11,465 nt of DNA from an uncultured Capnocytophaga sp. (GCF_938029845.1 NZ_CALHGG010000010.1:1-11465); one strand, 5' to 3'; numbered from the stretch's first letter, positions 1-8,067 are shown. The notes: generated by a model not told the origin, from the sequence alone. A program made the numbers and translations.

Positions 1-80
1 AAGGAATTGTCTTTATCCTCTTAGGTATAGGCTTTTTTGCAGCCAATTATTTCATCTTAAAACAAAAGAAAAATGCGTAA
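1..80 (+). CDS. 3' end of a membrane protein (partial)
   Basis: An open frame enters from the left edge (first whole codon at 3) and ends at TAA 78-80, giving about 25 residues. They form a hydrophobic helix (IVFILLGIGFFAANYFIL) followed by a short basic tail, KQKKNA, so this is the last transmembrane segment of an integral membrane protein with a cytoplasmic-looking end. It overlaps the next gene by 8 bp in another frame, which implies translational coupling. From family knowledge, genes for GDYXXLXY proteins commonly follow DUF2157 or DUF4401 multi-pass membrane proteins, so that is the likeliest identity. The visible fragment alone cannot prove it. Confidence 0.6.
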   Translation, partial: GIVFILLGIGFFAANYFILKQKKNA

Positions 81-636
81 GAAATACCTCATCATAGCCT
101 TTGTCTGTACAGTTTTAGTACAATTAGCTTTCCCCTTGAAAATGATTTTTGACAGGGAATTGATTCTCCTTAGAGGTGAAACCTTCCTAATGAAGATTGA
201 ACCTATTGACCCTTATGATGCCTTCCGTGGGCGCTATGTGTCCATTAACTATACAAATGTAACGGCACCTATACCTTGGTCTATGCAACAAGAACATTAT
301 AAGTTTGACCACGATCTATTCATTCCTCTAAAGAAAGCTGCCAATGGCGAGGCTATCTATCAAGAGGCAAGAGAGATAAGACCTTCCGATACCGACATTT
401 ACCTAAGAGTTACTCCAGAGGGGCCTACGGTAGATTATGAGACTGTTTGGATTGATATACCCGACAAGCGTTATTATATGAATGAATACAAGGCACCCAT
501 AGCCGATAGGATTATCAAGGATGCCTATGCCCAAATTGTTGTCTACAAAGGACAGATGGTACTCAAGGGTATCTTGGTTGATGGCATGCCTATCGAAAAA
601 TATATTGACCAATTAACAAAAGACAAATCCTATTAA
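73..636 (+). CDS. GDYXXLXY-family membrane-anchored protein
   Basis: The 187-residue protein has a basic start (MRKK), one hydrophobic segment at about residues 5-22 that looks like an uncleaved signal anchor, and a non-cytoplasmic body. Residues 51-60 (FRGRYVSINY) match the signature that names the GDYXXLXY family (PF14345), with Arg in place of the usual Asp and Ile in place of Leu. The upstream RGETFLMKIEPIDPYDAF is also typical of the family, whose members often carry an R-G-E-x-h-L-K-h-x-P-h-D-P-x-D block before the signature. The biochemical function of the family is unknown. The start overlaps the upstream membrane-protein gene by 8 bp, as expected for the DUF2157/DUF4401-GDYXXLXY gene pair, and pyrF begins 15 nt after the stop. 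No Shine-Dalgarno site is visible. Confidence is high for the family and nil for the role. Confidence 0.8.
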   Translation: MRKKYLIIAFVCTVLVQLAFPLKMIFDRELILLRGETFLMKIEPIDPYDAFRGRYVSINYTNVTAPIPWSMQQEHYKFDHDLFIPLKKAANGEAIYQEAREIRPSDTDIYLRVTPEGPTVDYETVWIDIPDKRYYMNEYKAPIADRIIKDAYAQIVVYKGQMVLKGILVDGMPIEKYIDQLTKDKSY

Positions 637-651
637 AATACACTTTACTAT

Positions 652-1491
652 ATGAAAGATTTCTCTTTAGAAAGACTCAAGCAAGAAATATTCTCCAAAA
701 AATCCTTTCTCTGTGTAGGCTTAGACGTAGATTTGAACAAAATCCCTCCTTTCCTACTCAAGGAAAGCGATCCTATTTTTGCTTTCAATAAGGCAATCAT
801 CGATGCCACCCACCCCTATACCATTGCCTATAAGCCTAATATCGCTTTCTATGAGGCCTATGGGGAAAAAGGTTGGCAGTCACTAAGAAAAACTATTGAC
901 TACCTCAACGAGCAACATCCCCATATCTTTACCATAGCCGATGCCAAGCGAGGTGATATAGGCAATACGGCTACCATGTATGCGAAGGCCTTCTTTGAGG
1001 ATTTACAGTTTGACAGTGTAACGGTAGCTCCTTATATGGGGCAGGATTCCGTAGAGCCTTTTTTGGCTTTTGAGCACAAAGCAACTATCTTATTAGCACT
1101 AACTTCTAACAAAGGAGCCTTTGACTTTCAAACTCTTACCACCGAGGGAGCACCACTCTACCAGCAGGTACTCACTCGTTCGCAACAGTGGCACAATGCC
1201 CACAACCTCATGTATGTAGTAGGCGCTACCAAGGCAGAATACTTAGCTGACATTCGCCGTATAGTTCCCCAATCCTTCTTATTGGTACCTGGCGTAGGTG
1301 CCCAAGGAGGTGACCTAAAGGAGGTATGCAAGTACGGACTCAATGACTCGGTAGGGCTCATTATCAATGCCTCTCGTGCCGTAATCTATGCTTCCCAAGG
1401 GGAAGATTTTGCCCAAAAAGCAGGAGAGGCAGCCCATAGCTTACAAAAAGAAATGGCGGCTATTCTTCAAACCAAATACCTTTCTCTATGA
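652..1491 (+). CDS. pyrF: orotidine 5'-phosphate decarboxylase (group 2)
   Basis: This cytosolic TIM-barrel enzyme converts OMP to UMP, the last step of de novo pyrimidine synthesis. Visible signatures are [12 protein letters not shown] (residues 21-32, first strand with substrate Asp), KPN at 61-63, the catalytic DAKRGDIG at 97-104 (Asp97, Lys99, Asp102 charge network), [13 protein letters not shown] at 125-137, and the phosphate-binding PGVGAQGG at 213-220 followed by [11 protein letters not shown] at 238-248. The length of 279 residues and the DAKRGDIG form are those of the longer group 2 enzymes rather than the E. coli type. The protein looks complete. The start ATG lies in an AT-rich leader without a Shine-Dalgarno site, as usual in this phylum. 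The stop overlaps the next gene by 4 bp (ATGA). Confidence 0.96.
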   Translation: MKDFSLERLKQEIFSKKSFLCVGLDVDLNKIPPFLLKESDPIFAFNKAIIDATHPYTIAYKPNIAFYEAYGEKGWQSLRKTIDYLNEQHPHIFTIADAKRGDIGNTATMYAKAFFEDLQFDSVTVAPYMGQDSVEPFLAFEHKATILLALTSNKGAFDFQTLTTEGAPLYQQVLTRSQQWHNAHNLMYVVGATKAEYLADIRRIVPQSFLLVPGVGAQGGDLKEVCKYGLNDSVGLIINASRAVIYASQGEDFAQKAGEAAHSLQKEMAAILQTKYLSL

Positions 1492-2144
1492 CTTTTTCTG
1501 AAGAAAACTATCTAAAAATCATCTACCACCTTGGTCAAGAGCGACAAGAGGAAGTTACCACCAATGCCATAGCTGAGGCCATGCAGACTAAGGCTTCGTC
1601 AGTTACTGATATGCTCAAAAAACTACATGAAAAGGGATGGGTGGAACATAAGAAATACCAAGGTGTCTCCCTTACAAAAGAAGGAGAGAAAAACGCCCTT
1701 TTTGTCATTCGCAAACATCGTCTTTGGGAAGTGTTCTTGGTGGAAAAGCTCCATTTCTCTTGGGACGAAATCCATGAAGTAGCCGAACAACTGGAGCATA
1801 TACAGTCCGACAAACTCATTGAAGAACTGGATAAGCTCCTACTATACCCTGAAAAAGACCCTCACGGAGACCCCATCCCTGATAAATATGGTCACATGCC
1901 CTCGCTCAAAAGTGAGCTGCTAAGCCAATTAAAAAAAGAAGAGAGCGCTCAATGTGTAGGAGTAAGAAATACTTCTAAAGAATTTTTGCAATATCTGAAT
2001 AAGATAGACATTTCTATTGGAAAAGAAATTAAAATTCTGGAGATACATTCCTTTGATAATTCTATTGAAATTCAATTAGATAGCAAGACTATTAACATCT
2101 CTTCCATGGTAGCAGAAAACATCTATGTTAAAAAAAACAAATAA
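1488..2144 (+). CDS. DtxR/MntR-family metal-dependent transcriptional repressor
   Basis: The 218-residue protein has three parts. Residues 1-65 are a winged helix ([26 protein letters not shown] is the recognition helix and wing). Residues 66-140 are the dimerisation and metal-binding domain. Residues 150-218 are a C-terminal SH3-like, FeoA-type domain, so it resembles IdeR/DtxR in architecture. Candidate metal ligands by alignment are His77, Glu81, Glu100, Glu103 and His104 (pattern RKHRLWE, then AEQLEH). The N-terminal position that is Asp8 in Bacillus MntR or Met10 in DtxR appears to be Asn7 here, and MntR Glu11 is Lys10. Family members bind Mn2+ or Fe2+ and then repress metal-uptake genes; which metal applies here cannot be told. 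It is translationally coupled to pyrF by ATGA, so it is probably co-transcribed with it. No transporter gene is adjacent. Confidence 0.88.
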   Translation: MTFSEENYLKIIYHLGQERQEEVTTNAIAEAMQTKASSVTDMLKKLHEKGWVEHKKYQGVSLTKEGEKNALFVIRKHRLWEVFLVEKLHFSWDEIHEVAEQLEHIQSDKLIEELDKLLLYPEKDPHGDPIPDKYGHMPSLKSELLSQLKKEESAQCVGVRNTSKEFLQYLNKIDISIGKEIKILEIHSFDNSIEIQLDSKTINISSMVAENIYVKKNK

Positions 2145-2160
2145 GTCTTATTTTTCTTTT

Positions 2161-2187
2161 TTGTTTCTGAAAAATAGATTATTTTTG
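2161..2187 (+). promoter_or_regulatory. candidate Bacteroidetes promoter for the DUF3298-ArsC-NDH2 unit
   Basis: The -7 element TATTTTTG (2180-2187) matches TAnnTTTG exactly. The preceding T-rich tract ends in TTTG at 2160-2163, giving a -33-like TTG at 2161-2163 with a 16-nt spacer. That is shorter than the 19 nt seen at the two best promoters in this window. Transcription would start near 2192-2195, leaving a leader of about 15 nt before the ATG at 2208. Confidence 0.6.
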
Positions 2188-2207
2188 CCCTCACATTCCT
2201 AATAAAA

Positions 2208-2987
2208 ATGTTACGTAAAAAATACTATTTTATCATCCTTGGGGTGATTGCCCTTGCTGTGGTAGGTTACTTTGTATTCTTCCCTTCTGGAAAGTATAAG
2301 TTTGAAAACCAAGAAATTATACTCAATGATTGTGAAGAGGGAGAAGAAGATTGCGCTGAAGTCTCTATCAATTACATGCTTTGCAAAAGACCCAGTGCTT
2401 TTGCTCAGACATTTAACGACACTATACAGCGACAATTGGTCAGAATCCTTACTGCAAAAGATACTGTTATGGGAGTAAAGGAAGCTGGAGAACTATTCCT
2501 TACTCAATACAAATCGGACAAACAGCAGTTTGAAGGTATAACTCCTTATCAAATACAAATCGTGGACACCATTCTCCTTGAGAATGATGCCCTTATATCC
2601 CTTCAACGCTCAGGAACTGAGTACTTAGGAGGGGCTCACTCTGTCAGCTGGGCTACTTTTATGAACTTTAAAGCCTCCGATGGTACTTTCTTCCCTCAGG
2701 AAGAACTCTTTACTGATATGGGAAAGATATTGGAGGTAGCAGAAAAGCACTTCCGAGAGACTTTCAATATCTCTGAAGGAAAGAATCTAAGCGAAAATGG
2801 CTTTATGTTCCAGAATGACATATTTTCTTTGCCTAAGAACATAGGTTTTGACCAAAACTATCTTATTTTATTGTATAACCCTTATGAAATAGCCCCTTAT
2901 AGTACAGGAATCTTAGAGGTGAAAATTCCTCTATCCGAAGTAAATCCTTGGCTTTCATTTAACCTTAATGACCCAAAAAGAAAATGA
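2208..2987 (+). CDS. membrane-anchored DUF3298 (RsiV/PdaC-like) domain protein
   Basis: The 259-residue protein starts with MLRKK and one strong hydrophobic stretch at residues 6-25 (YYFIILGVIALAVVGYFVFF), a signal anchor with no lipobox. The rest should lie in the periplasm. Residues about 137-170 (TEYLGGAHSVSWATFMNF, then DGTFFPQEELF) carry the hallmark GGAH...NFD-x-G-x-x-h-x-h-x-D-L-F pattern of DUF3298. The part before it (residues 45-130) fits the companion DUF4163 region. In other bacteria this pair occurs in the sigma-factor sensor RsiV and in the peptidoglycan deacetylase PdaC, apparently as a lysozyme- or glycan-binding module, but no catalytic deacetylase domain is present here. Cys42, Cys49 and Cys59 cluster in the N-terminal part. 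It overlaps the next gene by 4 bp. The function is unknown; envelope ligand binding is a guess from the family. Confidence 0.75.
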   Translation: MLRKKYYFIILGVIALAVVGYFVFFPSGKYKFENQEIILNDCEEGEEDCAEVSINYMLCKRPSAFAQTFNDTIQRQLVRILTAKDTVMGVKEAGELFLTQYKSDKQQFEGITPYQIQIVDTILLENDALISLQRSGTEYLGGAHSVSWATFMNFKASDGTFFPQEELFTDMGKILEVAEKHFRETFNISEGKNLSENGFMFQNDIFSLPKNIGFDQNYLILLYNPYEIAPYSTGILEVKIPLSEVNPWLSFNLNDPKRK

Positions 2988-3340
2988 CACCCACACGGAA
3001 AGTTTACTATTTAAGCAGTTGTGACACTTGCCAACGTATTCTCCATGAAATCAAAACATTGGAGGATTTTACCTTTCAAGATGTAAAGGAAGAGCCTATC
3101 TGTGAAACAGACCTCGAACAGCTCAAAAATGTTACAGGAAAGTATGAACTCTTGTTCAACAAAAGAGCCAAACTCTACAAAGAGCGTCAGCTGAACGAAC
3201 AAGAACTGACAGAAAATGATTACAAAGATCTTATTCTGGAACATTATACTTTCCTAAAACGTCCTATCTTGGTTATTGATGATCATGTAGTATTGGGGAA
3301 TGCTACTAAAATTATAAAAGAAACACGCAAGCACCTATGA
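2984..3340 (+). CDS. ArsC/Spx-family thioredoxin-fold protein
   Basis: The 118 residues have the length and layout of the arsenate reductase (ArsC)/Spx family: a beta strand (KVYYLSS), then Cys13-Asp-Thr-Cys16 at the start of helix 1, FQDVKEEPI as strand 2 (residues 31-39), the middle FNKRAKLYKE (58-67), and the conserved FLKRPILVIDDHVVLG (90-105) with the cis-Pro loop Arg93-Pro94. Cys13 occupies the position of the catalytic cysteine of ArsC. Cys16 replaces the usual Ser, making a CxxC like that of Spx, and the Arg that follows is displaced by one residue (CDTCQR). It may be a thiol oxidoreductase of the glutaredoxin-dependent type; true arsenate reduction is unproven. It is coupled by ATGA overlaps to both neighbours, with no arsenic-resistance genes nearby. 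Confidence 0.82.
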   Translation: MTPTRKVYYLSSCDTCQRILHEIKTLEDFTFQDVKEEPICETDLEQLKNVTGKYELLFNKRAKLYKERQLNEQELTENDYKDLILEHYTFLKRPILVIDDHVVLGNATKIIKETRKHL

Positions 3341-4650
3341 GTATTATCACTCAACTGAATATCCCCACTACAAACCTTCCCCGTATTGTTGTCATAGGAG
3401 CAGGTTTTGGTGGTATCAACATCGTAAAGCAATTGGATTTTTCCAAAATGCAGGTGGTTCTGATCAATAAGACCAATTACCACACTTTCCAGCCACTACT
3501 CTATCAGGTGGCTACTGCGGGACTAGAACCCGACTCTATTGCACACTCAGTGCGCTCTATATTCAAAAAAGAGAAGACATTTCACTTCCGTATCACTGAA
3601 GTAAAACAGATCAATCCTAGCAAGAAAAGTATTCTCACTAATCTTGGGGAGCTCTCCTATGATTACCTTGTTATTGCTACAGGTTCTCAGACTAACTTCT
3701 ATGGCAATGCCAATATCCAAAAGTATGCCATGCCTATGAAGACCGTCCCAGAAGCAATTGATATGCGTAGCCTCATTATCCAAAACTTGGAAGCAGCTAT
3801 ACTTACCAATGACCTTGAGGAGCGCAATAGCCTGATGAACTTTGTCATTGTAGGAGGAGGACCTACAGGGGTGGAGCTCGCAGGAGCATTCGCCGAACTT
3901 AAGAGTCATATCCTCCCTACCGACTATCCTGATTTGGATATCCGCAAGATGAATGTACACTTGATTCAAGCGGATCCTCGCTTGCTGGTAGGCATGGGAG
4001 AGAAATCAAGCGAAAAAGCCAAAGAATATTTGGAAAAAATGGGGGTTACCATTTGGTTCAATACCTTTGTAAAAGATTACGATGGCACCAATGTAGTAAC
4101 CAACACTCACAATTTTGAGACTCGTACCCTTATCTGGACAGCTGGAGTAAAAGGAAATACCATAGAAGGGCTTCCTGAAGAAAGTATCCAGTTCGGTCGT
4201 TATCTGGTCAATGAGTTCAATGAGGTAAAAGGCTGTGAAAATATCTATGCCATAGGTGATATAGCTTGTATGATCAGCGACAAATATCCCAAAGGACACC
4301 CCATGGTAGCACAACCTGCTATCCAACAGGGTAAGCAATTGGGTAAAAACCTCAAGAGAAAGATTGCAGGGAAGAAGAACTTAGTACCTTTTAGCTACTT
4401 TGATAAAGGGGCTATGGCTACTGTTGGACGTAATAAGGCAGTAGTAGAGATTGCAGGCATGCGCTTCTCAGGTTGGTTTGCTTGGATACTTTGGATGGTT
4501 GTACATCTCGCTTTCCTTGTAGGCTTCCGCAACAAAATGGTAGCCTTAGCCAACTGGATTGTACAGTATTTCCAATATAATAAGGGAGTGAGACTCATTA
4601 TTCGTCCTTATAAATCAGCTTATGAGAGAGAACACTCTCAGAAAGCATAA
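3337..4650 (+). CDS. ndh: type II NADH:quinone oxidoreductase (NDH-2)
   Basis: This single-subunit, non-proton-pumping flavoenzyme passes electrons from NADH to the quinone pool on the inner face of the membrane. The 437 residues contain the FAD-binding IGAGFGG (20-26), the YHTFQPLLYQVATAGLEP segment (48-65) typical of NDH-2, an ATG motif (114-116), the NADH-binding VGGGPTGVELAGAFAE (172-187), YAIGD (304-308), and AQPAIQQG (325-332), the quinone-site AQxAxQ motif. The C-terminal hydrophobic segment WFAWILWMVVHLAFLVGF (380-397) is the membrane anchor found in many bacterial NDH-2 proteins, and it is followed by an amphipathic stretch. The length is normal and the gene intact. It starts by ATGA overlap with the ArsC-like gene and is last in the unit, ending at a strong terminator. 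The symbol is given by family, not by proven orthology. Confidence 0.93.
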   Translation: MSIITQLNIPTTNLPRIVVIGAGFGGINIVKQLDFSKMQVVLINKTNYHTFQPLLYQVATAGLEPDSIAHSVRSIFKKEKTFHFRITEVKQINPSKKSILTNLGELSYDYLVIATGSQTNFYGNANIQKYAMPMKTVPEAIDMRSLIIQNLEAAILTNDLEERNSLMNFVIVGGGPTGVELAGAFAELKSHILPTDYPDLDIRKMNVHLIQADPRLLVGMGEKSSEKAKEYLEKMGVTIWFNTFVKDYDGTNVVTNTHNFETRTLIWTAGVKGNTIEGLPEESIQFGRYLVNEFNEVKGCENIYAIGDIACMISDKYPKGHPMVAQPAIQQGKQLGKNLKRKIAGKKNLVPFSYFDKGAMATVGRNKAVVEIAGMRFSGWFAWILWMVVHLAFLVGFRNKMVALANWIVQYFQYNKGVRLIIRPYKSAYEREHSQKA

Positions 4651-4673
4651 ACTTTTCATATTTCTTCCATTAG

Positions 4674-4704
4674 AAACTGCCCCCTTAAGAGAGGGCAGTT
4701 TTTT
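4674..4704 (+). terminator. intrinsic terminator after ndh
   Basis: A perfect 9-bp stem, AAACTGCCC (4674-4682) with GGGCAGTTT (4693-4701), has a 10-nt loop and runs into a T tract at 4699-4704. It sits 24 nt after the ndh stop and is the only GC-rich conventional hairpin in the window. Confidence 0.92.
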
Positions 4705-4731
4705 ATTCTACATAAAAATTAAAAATACGAC

Positions 4732-4761
4732 TTGCTTATTCAAAAATTATAAGTATCTTTG
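4732..4761 (+). promoter_or_regulatory. promoter of the DUF3078 outer-membrane gene
   Basis: TTG (4732-4734), a 19-nt spacer and TATCTTTG (4754-4761) match the Bacteroidetes primary sigma factor consensus TTG-N19-TAnnTTTG. The inferred start near 4768 gives a leader of about 40 nt that is almost pure A/T (roughly 4768-4800). Such leaders are typical of well-expressed Bacteroidetes genes that lack a Shine-Dalgarno site. Confidence 0.82.
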
Positions 4762-4806
4762 CGCCCGAATTTATAATATCATTATTTATATTTAATTTAT
4801 CAAACG

Positions 4807-5706
4807 ATGAAAAAAATGATTCTTTCAGCATTAACTCTTTGGAGTTTTGCTGCTTTTGCCCAAGAAGAAGTTCCTTCTATGTCTGCTCCTGAGCCTTCTG
4901 CGGCTTCTGAAAAAACATGGACTCGTGCAGGGATTATCTCCCTTTTATTCAACCAAACTGCTTTCAACCACGATTGGACAGGGGGAGGAACCAATAACTA
5001 CGGAGGAAACCTAAACCTTTCCTACGATGCCAATTACAAAAAGGATGCTTGGACTTGGGATAACAAACTTGTTATTGATTATGGTCTTACCAAAGTAGAT
5101 GGTGATGCTTTCACCAAGAAAACCAATGACCGCTTTGCCTTTACTTCCCTCGTAGGACGACAAGTATCCGATACTTGGTTTGTTTCTTTCTTTGCCAATT
5201 TCCAAACCCAATTGGCCAAAGGATATAAGTACGATACTGACAATGCTGGAAAGCAAATCCGCACTGAAACTACCAATTTCTTAGCACCAGCTTATTTCTC
5301 TTTTGGTCCTGGTATGTTGTGGAAAAAGAGCGATAACCTAAAGGTGAATATTTCTCCTGCTACTTCAAGACTTATCTTCACTGATAAGAAATTCACTGAA
5401 ACAGGTTCTCACTTTGGGGTAGAGCAAGGTAAAACTTCTCGCTTCGAGTTTGGTGCAGCTGTGAATGGATATGCTAAGTTCGATAATCTTGTGAAGAATG
5501 TAACTTTCGAGAACACTCTTAGCCTATATAGCAACTACCTAGACAAGCCTCAGAATGTAGATATTGACTACACTCTCAATGTATTGATGAAAGTAAACGA
5601 CTTCCTTTCAGCCAACTTTACTTTCCAAGCTATCTATGATGATGACGCTGTTAAGGCTTTCCAAATAAGAGAAGTTTTCGGCGCTGGATTCACTTACAAA
5701 TTCTAA
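4807..5706 (+). CDS. DUF3078 outer-membrane beta-barrel protein
   Basis: The 299-residue protein has a clear signal peptide (MKKMILSALTLWSFAAFA, cleavage after AFA at residue 18, leaving Gln-Glu-Glu at the mature end), a Pro/Ser/Ala-rich linker to about residue 35, and then alternating aromatic beta strands to a C-terminal YKF, the terminal Phe expected of an outer-membrane barrel. The block WTRAGIISLLFNQTAFNHDWTGGGTNNYGGNLNLSYDA (in pieces over residues 38-75) is the recognisable start of the DUF3078 family, which is found widely in Bacteroidetes. The function is unknown. The gene stands alone between a terminator and a convergent gene, with its own strong promoter and AT-rich leader, which suggests abundant expression. 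The start codon at 4807 is preferred over Met4 because it gives the normal Lys-Lys signal-peptide n-region. Confidence 0.88.
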   Translation: MKKMILSALTLWSFAAFAQEEVPSMSAPEPSAASEKTWTRAGIISLLFNQTAFNHDWTGGGTNNYGGNLNLSYDANYKKDAWTWDNKLVIDYGLTKVDGDAFTKKTNDRFAFTSLVGRQVSDTWFVSFFANFQTQLAKGYKYDTDNAGKQIRTETTNFLAPAYFSFGPGMLWKKSDNLKVNISPATSRLIFTDKKFTETGSHFGVEQGKTSRFEFGAAVNGYAKFDNLVKNVTFENTLSLYSNYLDKPQNVDIDYTLNVLMKVNDFLSANFTFQAIYDDDAVKAFQIREVFGAGFTYKF

Positions 5707-5778
5707 GATAAGAGGTAAAAAAAATAAAAAGGTAAAAGAAATTCTTTTACCTTTTATTTTTTATCTTTTACTTTTCTT
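5707..5778. repeat. heptad inverted-repeat array A
   Basis: The right arm is five exact 7-mers in register from 5744: CTTTTAC, CTTTTAT, TTTTTAT, CTTTTAC, TTTTCTT. The left arm reads GATAAGA (5707), GGTAAAA (5714) and GGTAAAA (5731), with an AT-rich unit of irregular length between. The arms are complementary, so the whole gap between the DUF3078 stop and the ftsH stop can fold as one long AT-rich hairpin. The right arm runs through the ftsH stop codon (5768-5770) into its last codons. Confidence 0.7.
5727..5757. terminator. bidirectional terminator between DUF3078 gene and ftsH
   Basis: AAAAGGTAAAAGA (5727-5739) pairs perfectly with its reverse complement at 5743-5755, leaving a 3-nt loop. 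T-rich sequence follows on the + side (5752-5769), and the A-rich 5717-5730 gives a T-run on the - side, so it can serve both converging genes. The stem is AT-rich but long. Confidence 0.75.
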
Positions 5779-7678
5779 CATGTGGTCGTTTTCCGAAGAT
5801 ATTTTCCAAATCTTCCTTGAAGATGACCTCTCTTTCCAAAAGCAATTCAGCTAAAGTAGTGAGCTTATCCTGATTAGCTCTCAAAATAGCAAGAGCACGT
5901 TGGTATTGTTGTTCTATGATATTGCTTATTTCTTCATCAATCACCTGAGCTGTTTTCTCACTATAAGGCTTAGTAAATCCATATTCCTCACCTGTGGGGT
6001 CGTAATACGTCAGGTTTCCTATCTTTTCATTAAGTCCGTAAATGGTAACCATAGCGCGGGCCTGCTTGGTAACTTTCTCAAGATCACTGAGCGCTCCTGT
6101 GGAAATTTTCCCAAAAGTAATCTCTTCAGAAGCACGACCTCCGAGAGCGGCACACATCTCATCTTGAATCTGGTCTGTTCGTACAATCTGTCGTTCTTCA
6201 GGCAAGTACCAAGCAGCACCAAGGGAACGACCACGAGGAACAATTGTTACTTTCACCAAAGGAGCAGCATGTTCCAAAAGCCAACTTACAGTAGCGTGTC
6301 CTGCCTCATGATAGGCAATAGCTTTTTTCTCCTCTGGGGTAATGATCTTGTTCTTTTTCTCCAAACCTCCGATAATTCTATCTACTGCATCCAAGAAATC
6401 TTGTTTATCCACTGATGCTTTTCCTCGACGGGCTGCAATCAGTGCCGCTTCATTACATACATTGGCTATATCAGCTCCTGAGAAACCAGGGGTCTGTTTA
6501 GCTAAGAACTCTATATCCAAATCCTCAGTTATTTTGATAGGGCGCAAGTGTACCTTGAAAATCTCCTTACGCTCATTCAAGTCAGGCAAATCCACATAGA
6601 TCTGTCGGTCAAAACGTCCTGCTCTAAGGAGTGCCTTATCTAGAATATCTGCACGGTTGGTAGCTGCTAAGACAATTACATTGGTAGTGGTGCCAAAACC
6701 ATCCATTTCAGTAAGTAGCTGATTGAGCGTATTTTCTCTTTCATCATTAGCATTCGTGAGGTTATTTTTCCCTCTAGCTCTACCAATAGCATCTATCTCA
6801 TCTATAAAAATGATAGAAGGTGATTTTTCCTTAGCTTGCCTAAACAAATCTCTCACACGTGAGGCACCTACCCCTACAAACATTTCCACAAAGTCAGAAC
6901 CAGAAAGGGAGAAGAAAGGCACCTGTGCCTCCCCTGCTACCGCTTTGGCAAGGAGTGTTTTTCCTGTTCCTGGGGGCCCTACAAGGAGGGCTCCTTTAGG
7001 AATTTTTCCTCCTAGGGAGGTATATTTTTCAGGATTCTTGAGGAAATCCACTATCTCCTGTACCTCCTCCTTGGCACCTTCAAGACCTGCTACATCTTGG
7101 AAAGTAATTTTCTTATCCTTCTCTCCGTCAAAGAGTTTGGCACGAGAGCGACCAATGTTAAAGAATTGACCTCCTCCCATACCTCCTCCGGCACGGCGCA
7201 TAAGGAAAATCCATAACCCTACGAAGAGTACTAGAGGCAACACTACTGTAATGAGTAAGTCACCTAAGAAATTCTGCTCTGTTTTGTATATCAGTTGCGT
7301 ATTGGAGAGGTTGTTTTCTGCTACAATCTTGTTGAATCTGTTTTCAAAATTCTCCAAAACTCCTACCTCCATTTTATACTGAGGTACATCGGAATCTGCT
7401 CCAGCCTTGAACAAAGGGCTTTCAGCACGCACCTTCTTATGATCTGGCTTTTCCATAGCTTCTGGAAAAAGATAGATACGTGCTTGGTGCTTATTGACTA
7501 CTACCACTCTGGAGATATCTCCATCTTGGAGGAATTTTTCAAATTCTGTTTGAGGAATTTCCTCGGGTTGTTTCCATAATCCAGAACTTGAGAGTGGATT
7601 AAGGATAAAAAATAGAATAAGCGCGAGCCCTGCATAAAACCAAAAAGCAGAGAATCGCGATGGCTTGTTCTCGTTCAT
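5768..7678 (-). CDS. ftsH: ATP-dependent zinc metalloprotease FtsH
   Basis: This membrane-anchored AAA+ protease degrades misassembled membrane proteins and regulatory proteins. Its 636 residues include a first membrane helix at about 12-29, a periplasmic domain (about 40-135), a second helix at about 139-160, and a Gly-rich linker ([10 protein letters not shown]). Next come Walker A GPPGTGKT (234-241), the pore loop MFVGVG (266-271), Walker B FIDEID (291-296), and the second region of homology [20 protein letters not shown] (339-358, Arg fingers 355 and 358). The zinc site is HEAGH (457-461), with Asp532 in TGALSDLEK as the third ligand. Everything catalytic is present. It begins 2 nt after the rsfS stop, so the two form an operon read leftward. 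The last codons and the stop lie in heptad array A. Confidence 0.98.
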   Translation of the reverse strand: MNENKPSRFSAFWFYAGLALILFFILNPLSSSGLWKQPEEIPQTEFEKFLQDGDISRVVVVNKHQARIYLFPEAMEKPDHKKVRAESPLFKAGADSDVPQYKMEVGVLENFENRFNKIVAENNLSNTQLIYKTEQNFLGDLLITVVLPLVLFVGLWIFLMRRAGGGMGGGQFFNIGRSRAKLFDGEKDKKITFQDVAGLEGAKEEVQEIVDFLKNPEKYTSLGGKIPKGALLVGPPGTGKTLLAKAVAGEAQVPFFSLSGSDFVEMFVGVGASRVRDLFRQAKEKSPSIIFIDEIDAIGRARGKNNLTNANDERENTLNQLLTEMDGFGTTTNVIVLAATNRADILDKALLRAGRFDRQIYVDLPDLNERKEIFKVHLRPIKITEDLDIEFLAKQTPGFSGADIANVCNEAALIAARRGKASVDKQDFLDAVDRIIGGLEKKNKIITPEEKKAIAYHEAGHATVSWLLEHAAPLVKVTIVPRGRSLGAAWYLPEERQIVRTDQIQDEMCAALGGRASEEITFGKISTGALSDLEKVTKQARAMVTIYGLNEKIGNLTYYDPTGEEYGFTKPYSEKTAQVIDEEISNIIEQQYQRALAILRANQDKLTTLAELLLEREVIFKEDLENIFGKRPHEEK

Positions 7679-7680
7679 AA

Positions 7681-8037
7681 CTATTCATTTGTATTTATAT
7701 GGGTTATTTGGGCATCTCCCCATAAGCCCTCTATATCATAATATTCGCGTACATGTTTTTGGAAGATATGTACTACCACATCTACATAATCAAGCAATAC
7801 CCATTCAGCATTTTGCTCGCCTTCTACATGCCAAGGTTTTTGGGGCGTTTGTCTTTGTACAGCACCTGATATGGCTACTACCTGTGTATTGGATCCTCCT
7901 GTACAGATGACAAAGTAGCTACATACAGCATTGTCTATACCTCTAAGGTCTAAGATAGTGATGTCCTGACCCTTTACTTTTTGTATCCCCTCCAATATGG
8001 AAGAAAGCATTTGTTCTGTGTTATTTTTTTCTGACAT
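7681..8037 (-). CDS. rsfS: ribosomal silencing factor RsfS (Iojap/DUF143)
   Basis: The 118-residue cytosolic protein binds ribosomal protein uL14 on the 50S subunit and blocks joining of the subunits when nutrients are scarce (family knowledge). The fold signature is clear: ILDLRGIDNAVCSYFVICTGGSNTQV in two pieces over residues 28-53, KPWHVEGEQNAEWVLLDYVDVVVHIF over 67-92, and REYYDIEGLWGDAQ at 97-110, all diagnostic of the family. It is first in a two-gene minus-strand operon with ftsH, 2 nt apart, an arrangement common in Bacteroidetes beside a divergent birA. The start follows a TACCTTTG -7 element by about 30 nt. Confidence 0.96.
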   Translation of the reverse strand: MSEKNNTEQMLSSILEGIQKVKGQDITILDLRGIDNAVCSYFVICTGGSNTQVVAISGAVQRQTPQKPWHVEGEQNAEWVLLDYVDVVVHIFQKHVREYYDIEGLWGDAQITHINTNE

Positions 8038-8059
8038 TCAATTTTTTTAATTACTTTTG
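8031..8059 (+). promoter_or_regulatory. candidate promoter of birA
   Basis: TACTTTTG (8052-8059) matches TAnnTTTG and lies 25 nt before the birA ATG. The -33 side is weak: only CTG at 8031-8033, with an 18-nt spacer, and a T-rich run before it. It lies largely inside the start of the rsfS leader. Confidence 0.55.
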
Positions 8060-8067
8060 CAAAGCGA

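Noticed and set aside
2139..2160. Possible terminator after the DtxR-family gene (AAATAAG/CTTATTT followed by T-rich DNA)
   Set aside because: The stem is nearly all A/T with a 1-3 nt loop and overlaps the stop codon, too weak to call. The T tract is as likely part of the promoter at 2180.
2984..3340. Arsenic resistance locus
   Set aside because: The ArsC-like protein lacks the CxTSR arrangement, and no arsR, arsB or acr3 gene is adjacent, so only the broad family is called.
3547..3969. 140-residue minus-strand open frame inside ndh
   Set aside because: It is a shadow of the NADH dehydrogenase coding sequence, without recognisable domain or start signals.
5900..6415. 171-residue + strand open frame inside ftsH, and similar at 6723-7169
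   Set aside because: Both are antisense shadows of a fully conserved FtsH reading frame, with no motif, promoter or plausible composition.
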